Notes under the pieces: generated by a model
The model's database searches: none
Told to the model about the DNA's origin: nothing
What the model saw: the letters and a program-made list of their open reading frames with translations, nothing else
Part shown: positions 58,048-62,369 of the stretch, in pieces
Layout of the letters: the number at the start of each line of letters is the position of its first letter
How positions within the stretch are numbered: position 1 is the stretch's first letter
Assembly (NCBI GenBank): GCA_029262375.1
Contig: JAJCZM010000014.1
Location: 1-62,369 of the forward strand
Reading direction: 5' to 3'
DNA length: 62,369 nucleotides
DNA from: Deltaproteobacteria bacterium
GTDB lineage: Bacteria > Desulfobacterota > Binatia > UBA1149 > SPBQ01
Program-made: the position numbers and the translations under genes

Positions 58048-59193
58048 CTAGCGCGCCTTGCGCGTGAACGGGTACAGCAGTTGCCCCCTCAAGGTGGCAG
58101 GCACCGATTCTCCAATCACGCCGTACCCGTCGGGCCAGCGCGCGCTCGGAAACCGGAACGTCCCGAACATCATGTCGATGACCGGCAAGTGCACCGCGAA
58201 ATTTGTATCAGCAGCTGCGGGATCGTTGCTGTGGTGCCAGTGATGATACTGCGGCGTTACCAGAACGTAGCTCAGCGGACCGAGCCCTATCCCGAAGTTC
58301 GCGTGTGCGAACACAGCCTGTAGTCCGACCAACGCCACGTATGAAGCGATGGCCTGATCGGAGAACCCGAGCAGAAAGATCGGGCAGAACACGACCGAGC
58401 GTGTGATGAAGATCTCGAGCAGATGTTGGCGCGATCCGGCGAGCCAGTCGAGCACCGGCGCCGAGTGATGCACGGCGTGCAAGCCCCAAAACCAGGCGTT
58501 GCCATGGTAAAACCGATGGAGCCAGTACTGCGTCAAGTCGGCAACGAAAACAGCCATTACGAACTGAACGAACAATGGCTGGGACAAAACGGTTGCTTGG
58601 ATCGGTTCGAGCCAAGCCGCGTCGAACAGCGTAGGTGCCAGGTTCAGCGTGACCAGCAGAATGTATGAAACCAGTAAATGACTCAGCGCGAAGTACTCGA
58701 GATCGGTGCGCCACTGGCGCCGCAGAATCGGCTGGTCCGGGTCTCTCGGGAAAAGCTTCTCGATCGGGATGAAGACCAACGCAGATACAAGCAACGCGAG
58801 AATGAAATAGTCGAGCCCGAACGAGAGTCGGCCTGCCTCGGCGCCGCTGGTTTCGACATAGGGGCCGCCAAACAGCGTCGCCGCAAACGCGGAGCCGACT
58901 CCGACGAACGCCTGCCTGCGCCCGCCATGAAACAGAAAGTTCGCGACGCCGAGAATGACGGCAGCGAGAATCCCTAGATAGATGCCCGTGCGCAGGATCG
59001 TCGGATCGTAAACGTCGCGCAGGTCACCGGTGGTGAGCAACGATGGGTACGCGAAGCACAACACCCCCCCGAGTGATGACAGTCCGAGCACCATCGAGGC
59101 GTACCCGCTCAGGCGCCCCTCGCCGAATCGAAGACGGATTTCTGCCGTTTCACGCCCGCCGGCGCTATCGGAACTCGCGGACACGCCGTCCAT
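58048..59193 (-). CDS. Sterol desaturase/fatty acid hydroxylase-family di-iron membrane enzyme
   Basis: This 381-residue integral membrane protein has about seven helices and the three His boxes of the family: LTQYWLHRFYHGNAWFWGLH (HRxxH), LHAVHHSAPVLDWLAGSRQH (HxxHH), and VTPQYHHWHHSNDPAAADTN (HHxxHH). It should hydroxylate or desaturate a lipid with O2. I chose ATG 59193; the 98 upstream codons in frame have no homology and cover a promoter region. It is followed by the aldehyde dehydrogenase gene after 34 bases, so the operon is hydroxylase - ALDH - SnoaL. Confidence 0.9.
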   Translation of the reverse strand: MDGVSASSDSAGGRETAEIRLRFGEGRLSGYASMVLGLSSLGGVLCFAYPSLLTTGDLRDVYDPTILRTGIYLGILAAVILGVANFLFHGGRRQAFVGVGSAFAATLFGGPYVETSGAEAGRLSFGLDYFILALLVSALVFIPIEKLFPRDPDQPILRRQWRTDLEYFALSHLLVSYILLVTLNLAPTLFDAAWLEPIQATVLSQPLFVQFVMAVFVADLTQYWLHRFYHGNAWFWGLHAVHHSAPVLDWLAGSRQHLLEIFITRSVVFCPIFLLGFSDQAIASYVALVGLQAVFAHANFGIGLGPLSYVLVTPQYHHWHHSNDPAAADTNFAVHLPVIDMMFGTFRFPSARWPDGYGVIGESVPATLRGQLLYPFTRKAR

Positions 59194-59374
59194 TCTAACA
59201 CTACGCCCGCCTCGACCGGGTGTACCTTGACCGGACTCCGGACGCGGTGGTACGTTTCGCGGAGGCGTCCCCTTTATATAGAGGTGCACGCGGCCTGCCG
59301 GGGGCGCGTATCGCGTATATTGTGGCTCTCCTCCAAAGCGGAGCCAGGGCCACTCAACTGAAGGAAACAGGCAT

Positions 59375-62369
59375 ATGCACCAGCGTGCACTGGCACTTTT
59401 TGTAGCATTTCTGTTCGCGTCGATGGCCCTCGCCGGATCCGCCAACGCTCTCACGATCACCGAGTTCATGGCCGTCAACGACGCCACGCTCGCGGACGAA
59501 GACGGCGACTTCTCCGATTGGGTCGAGATCTACAACGAAGGCGTGTCGGCGGTCGATCTCGATGGCTGGTTTCTGACCGACAACGCCGGCGATCTGATGA
59601 AATGGCAGTTCCCGGTCACCGTGCTCGCGCCCGGGGCGTACGTCATCGTATTCGCCAGCGACAAGAACCGAGCCGTTTCCGGCCAAGAACTACATACGAC
59701 ATTCAAGCTATCGAGCAGCGGGGAGCACTTGGCACTCGTACAAGCGGACGGCAGCACCGTAGAACACGCCTATAGCCCCACGTACCCAGTCCAATCGCCC
59801 GACGTTTCCTACGGCGTTGCGAGCGACCTGACCACCGAGCGATGCTTTCTTGTTCCGACCCCCGGCGCTGCGAACGACGAAGCTCTCGGCTGCGGCGCGA
59901 TCGAACCGATCGTATTTTCAGAAGAGCGCGGGTTCTACACGGCCCCGATCAACGTAACACTCTCGACCATCACACCCGGTGCCACGATTCGCTACACGAC
60001 CGATGGCTCTACACCGACCTCTACAACCGGCACGGTCTATGGCGGCGCGGTTGCCGTGACGACTACGACGGCGCTCCGCGCCTTTGCGTACGGCCCCGGT
60101 CTCGCCTCACCGCCCGTGATGACGCACACCTATCTGTATTTGGACGACGTCATCCAGCAGAGCGAGGCCGATCTCATCCCGACGTATCCCGACAAGTGGA
60201 CGGGCGGCACACACGCGGACTACGATATGGACCCCGAGGTCGTCAACGACCCTGCGTACGCAGGACAGGTCGTATCGTCGTTACAATCGATCCCTACCCT
60301 GTCGGTCGTCACCGACATCGCGAACCTCTTCGATCCGACGATCGGCATCTACATGCACGTGCAGGCGCACGGCGTGGCGTGGGAACGCCCGGTCTCGATG
60401 GAACTGATTTACGGCGACGGCCGCGAAGGGACGCAAGAGAATGCGGGCTTCAGAATTCAGGGTGAGTTCAGTCGATCGACCAACAACAAGAAGCACTCGT
60501 TCCGTATGTCGTTCAAGAACATATACGGCGTGAATCTTCTGGATTGGCCTCTCTTCCCAACGTCCGAGATCGACACGGTCGATCAGGTCATTCTCACCGG
60601 CGGGCATGGCAATTCGTGGCACACCGGCTGGTCTAGCGCACAATACATTCGCGACACATTCGCGAAAGACACGCAGCTGGACATGGGACAGCTCGCTCCG
60701 CACAGCGCGTACGTGCATCTGTACCTGAACGGAATCTACTGGGGCATGTATCGCGCCACCGAACGTCCGAACGGCGGCTTCCTGTCGGAGCACTTGGGCG
60801 GCGCGAAAGACGACTACGACGCGCTCAACGCGGGCAAGGCCATCGACGGCAATCGCGATGCGTGGGACGTCGCGCAGTTGCTCGCCAATTCCGGTCTCGC
60901 GTCGCAGGCAGCATACGACGGACTGAAAAACTACGTAGACATGTCGAGCATGATCGACTTCTTCCTGGTCAATCAGTACGGCAACAACACCGATTGGGAC
61001 TTCAAGAACTGGTACGCCGGTCGTGAGCGCATCCCCGGCGCGGGATTCCAGTTCTTCAGCTGGGATGCCGAGCAAACGATGGCCAGTCCGAACGGAAGTC
61101 GGATCGGTATGAATAGCAACGACTCGCCGTCGAGCATCTACAGCGACCTCAAGAAAGAGAACGCGGAATTTCGCCTTCTGTATGGCGACCATGTGCATCG
61201 TGCTTTCTTCAACGACGGCGCGCTCACGCCCGCATCGGTGATCGAACGCTGGAACCGTCGGCGCGATGAGATTTTCAGCGCCCTGGTCGCCGAGTCGGCA
61301 CGCTGGGGCGACAAAGGCCGTACTGAGCCGTTTACGCGCGACGTCGAATGGCAAGTCGAATACAACCGGCTCGTCTATAGCTATTTCTCGAAGCGCCACG
61401 TCATTGCGATCGGTCAATACCGCAAGGCAGATCTGTACCCCGACGTCGACGCCCCTTCGTTCAACCAGCACGGCGGCGACATAGATGCCGGCTTCGAACT
61501 GACGATGAGCGCACCGGCCGGCACCGTGTACTACACGCTCGACGGCAACGATCCTCGCCAAGTCGGCGGCGCCGTTTCGCCGTTTGCGCTGACGTACGCG
61601 TCGCCCGTCACGCTCACCGGTACCACCACCGCCAAAGCGCGCGCGCAAGTCGGCGGTGAATGGAGCGCTCTGAACGAAGCCAATTTCATGCTCGAGTCGC
61701 CGATCCGCATCACCGAGATCCACTACAACGCGCCGGGCGAGGACGACCACGAATTCGTCGAGGTCGCCAACACAGGCACCTCAGCAGTCGACGTCACAGG
61801 CTATACGTTCTCGAGCGGAATCGACTTCACCTTCCCCGCGACCGTGCTCGCGCCCGGTGAGCACGTCGTCGTCACGCGCGACCTCGCCGCATTCACGCTC
61901 GAGTACGGCGGCGGCATCAACGTCGCCGGAGAATTCCCGCTCAACAAACTCAGCAATGCCGGCGAGCGGATTCGCCTTGCCGACGCGGCAGGCAACGTGA
62001 TCCACGACTTCGTGTTCAACGATCAGTGGTACTACCAAACCGACAGCAACGGTCCTTCGCTTGTCGTGCGTGATGAAGCGCAACCTCGTTCGGCGTGGCG
62101 CAGCGCTGCCGGATGGCGCGCCAGCACCTTCGCCGGCGGATCCCCCGGTGCCGCCGAGCTGCCGGCCTGTAGCGACGGGGTAGACAATGACGGCGATGGC
62201 GACACGGATCTCGCCGACGCCGGCTGCGGCGTCGGTACGGACGACAACGAAGCGCCGCAATGCAACAACAATTTGGACGAAGACAAAGACGAGCTGGTTG
62301 ACCTGGCCGATCCCGATTGCACATCGGCTGCCGACGATGTCGAAAGCCCCGCCCCTACGAACGCCTTCG
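59375..62369 (+). CDS. Secreted CotH-kinase protein with lamin-tail and CHB_HEX_C domains (cut by window end)
   Basis: At least 998 codons, open at the right edge. The signal peptide MHQRALALFVAFLFASMALA is followed by ANA, with AAGGAA upstream. Domains in order: lamin-tail domain about 23-140 (LTITEFMAVNDATL, DWVEIYNEG), a CHB_HEX_C-like domain about 175-250 (GATIRYTTDGSTPTS), a CotH kinase domain about 305-690 (ENAGFRIQGEFSR, KKHSFRMSFKNIYG, GFQFFSWDAEQTM), and a second CHB_HEX_C about 690-772 (GTVYYTLDGNDPR). A second lamin-tail lies at about 774-899 (RITEIHYNAPGEDDHEFVEV), then Cys/Asp repeats (CSDGVDNDGDGDTDL, CNNNLDEDKDELVD). CotH domains phosphorylate or modify proteins outside the cell in spores; a cell-surface role is inferred. 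Confidence 0.88.
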   Translation, partial: MHQRALALFVAFLFASMALAGSANALTITEFMAVNDATLADEDGDFSDWVEIYNEGVSAVDLDGWFLTDNAGDLMKWQFPVTVLAPGAYVIVFASDKNRAVSGQELHTTFKLSSSGEHLALVQADGSTVEHAYSPTYPVQSPDVSYGVASDLTTERCFLVPTPGAANDEALGCGAIEPIVFSEERGFYTAPINVTLSTITPGATIRYTTDGSTPTSTTGTVYGGAVAVTTTTALRAFAYGPGLASPPVMTHTYLYLDDVIQQSEADLIPTYPDKWTGGTHADYDMDPEVVNDPAYAGQVVSSLQSIPTLSVVTDIANLFDPTIGIYMHVQAHGVAWERPVSMELIYGDGREGTQENAGFRIQGEFSRSTNNKKHSFRMSFKNIYGVNLLDWPLFPTSEIDTVDQVILTGGHGNSWHTGWSSAQYIRDTFAKDTQLDMGQLAPHSAYVHLYLNGIYWGMYRATERPNGGFLSEHLGGAKDDYDALNAGKAIDGNRDAWDVAQLLANSGLASQAAYDGLKNYVDMSSMIDFFLVNQYGNNTDWDFKNWYAGRERIPGAGFQFFSWDAEQTMASPNGSRIGMNSNDSPSSIYSDLKKENAEFRLLYGDHVHRAFFNDGALTPASVIERWNRRRDEIFSALVAESARWGDKGRTEPFTRDVEWQVEYNRLVYSYFSKRHVIAIGQYRKADLYPDVDAPSFNQHGGDIDAGFELTMSAPAGTVYYTLDGNDPRQVGGAVSPFALTYASPVTLTGTTTAKARAQVGGEWSALNEANFMLESPIRITEIHYNAPGEDDHEFVEVANTGTSAVDVTGYTFSSGIDFTFPATVLAPGEHVVVTRDLAAFTLEYGGGINVAGEFPLNKLSNAGERIRLADAAGNVIHDFVFNDQWYYQTDSNGPSLVVRDEAQPRSAWRSAAGWRASTFAGGSPGAAELPACSDGVDNDGDGDTDLADAGCGVGTDDNEAPQCNNNLDEDKDELVDLADPDCTSAADDVESPAPTNAF

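Noticed and set aside
60281..61750. A 489-codon ORF on the minus strand inside the CotH gene
   Set aside because: It is a mirror of the well-supported plus-strand gene with Arg/Val/Ala-rich text and no family motif; the same applies to the long antisense frames at 728-1771, 11032-12387, 26103-27131 and 43730-44770.

Overview
The window is a GC-rich bacterial chromosome segment with no rRNA, tRNA, CRISPR array or phage module that I could see. The gene mix is F420-type luciferase-like oxidoreductase, P450, phytanoyl-CoA dioxygenase-like, sterol-desaturase-like hydroxylase, MDR dehydrogenases, AttH-like protein and Na+/solute symporter with its small subunit. It also carries large secreted proteins rich in Asp/Asn-Gly-Asp loops and thrombospondin-3-like repeats. 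Together these suggest a deltaproteobacterium in the broad sense, such as Myxococcota or Candidatus Binatota. That placement is an inference from style, not from a marker gene.

Layout. 0.2-5.2 kb: a 1652-residue secreted repeat protein. 5.4-15.4 kb: a scarred region with four copies of a ~139 bp interspersed repeat (counting the copy at position 1). It holds an orphan HigB/Gp49-type toxin with an antitoxin remnant, an HNH endonuclease, a decayed cyclase-family gene, a large adenylyl cyclase/AAA/TPR regulator, a decayed VapC, an intact MazEF and an intact RHH antitoxin/Doc pair, and a fragment of a MeaB-type GTPase. 16-22 kb: two tandem paralogous secreted proteins and an orphan multi-PAS histidine kinase. 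22-24.4 kb: an ArsR-SRPBCC-GST-DUF899 operon with a clear palindromic operator. 24.6-28.7 kb: a second giant secreted protein sharing the C-terminal domain of the first. 29.1-31.2 kb: two tandem parallel beta-helix proteins, followed by a fifth repeat copy. 31.4-43 kb: DNA glycosylase Tag, a P450 overlapping a PafA-like phosphatase, a PhoD-like phosphatase behind a two-repeat secreted protein, and oxidoreductases and kinase-fold genes typical of lipid or xenobiotic metabolism. 43-59 kb: RRM protein, Zn-dehydrogenase/cupin/LLM genes, a zinc-ribbon plus histone-fold protein, a DksA-like factor, a lipoprotein metalloprotease, an SSS symporter with DUF4212 subunit, and an oxidation operon (hydroxylase-ALDH-SnoaL). 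59.4 kb to the end: a CotH-kinase/lamin-tail secreted protein that runs off the window.

The most notable find is at 54.8-55.4 kb. An AhpD/carboxymuconolactone-decarboxylase-like gene has an in-frame TGA exactly where the second Cys of its CxxC motif is expected. A perfect 7-bp stem with a GGT loop lies 11 bases downstream, at the right place for a bacterial SECIS. I read this as a selenoprotein (CxxU), co-transcribed with a VOC-family protein. Next in interest are the interspersed repeat, whose copies repeatedly sit at the edges of broken genes, the zinc-ribbon/histone-fold fusion, and the locally duplicated families of secreted proteins that have no recognised function.
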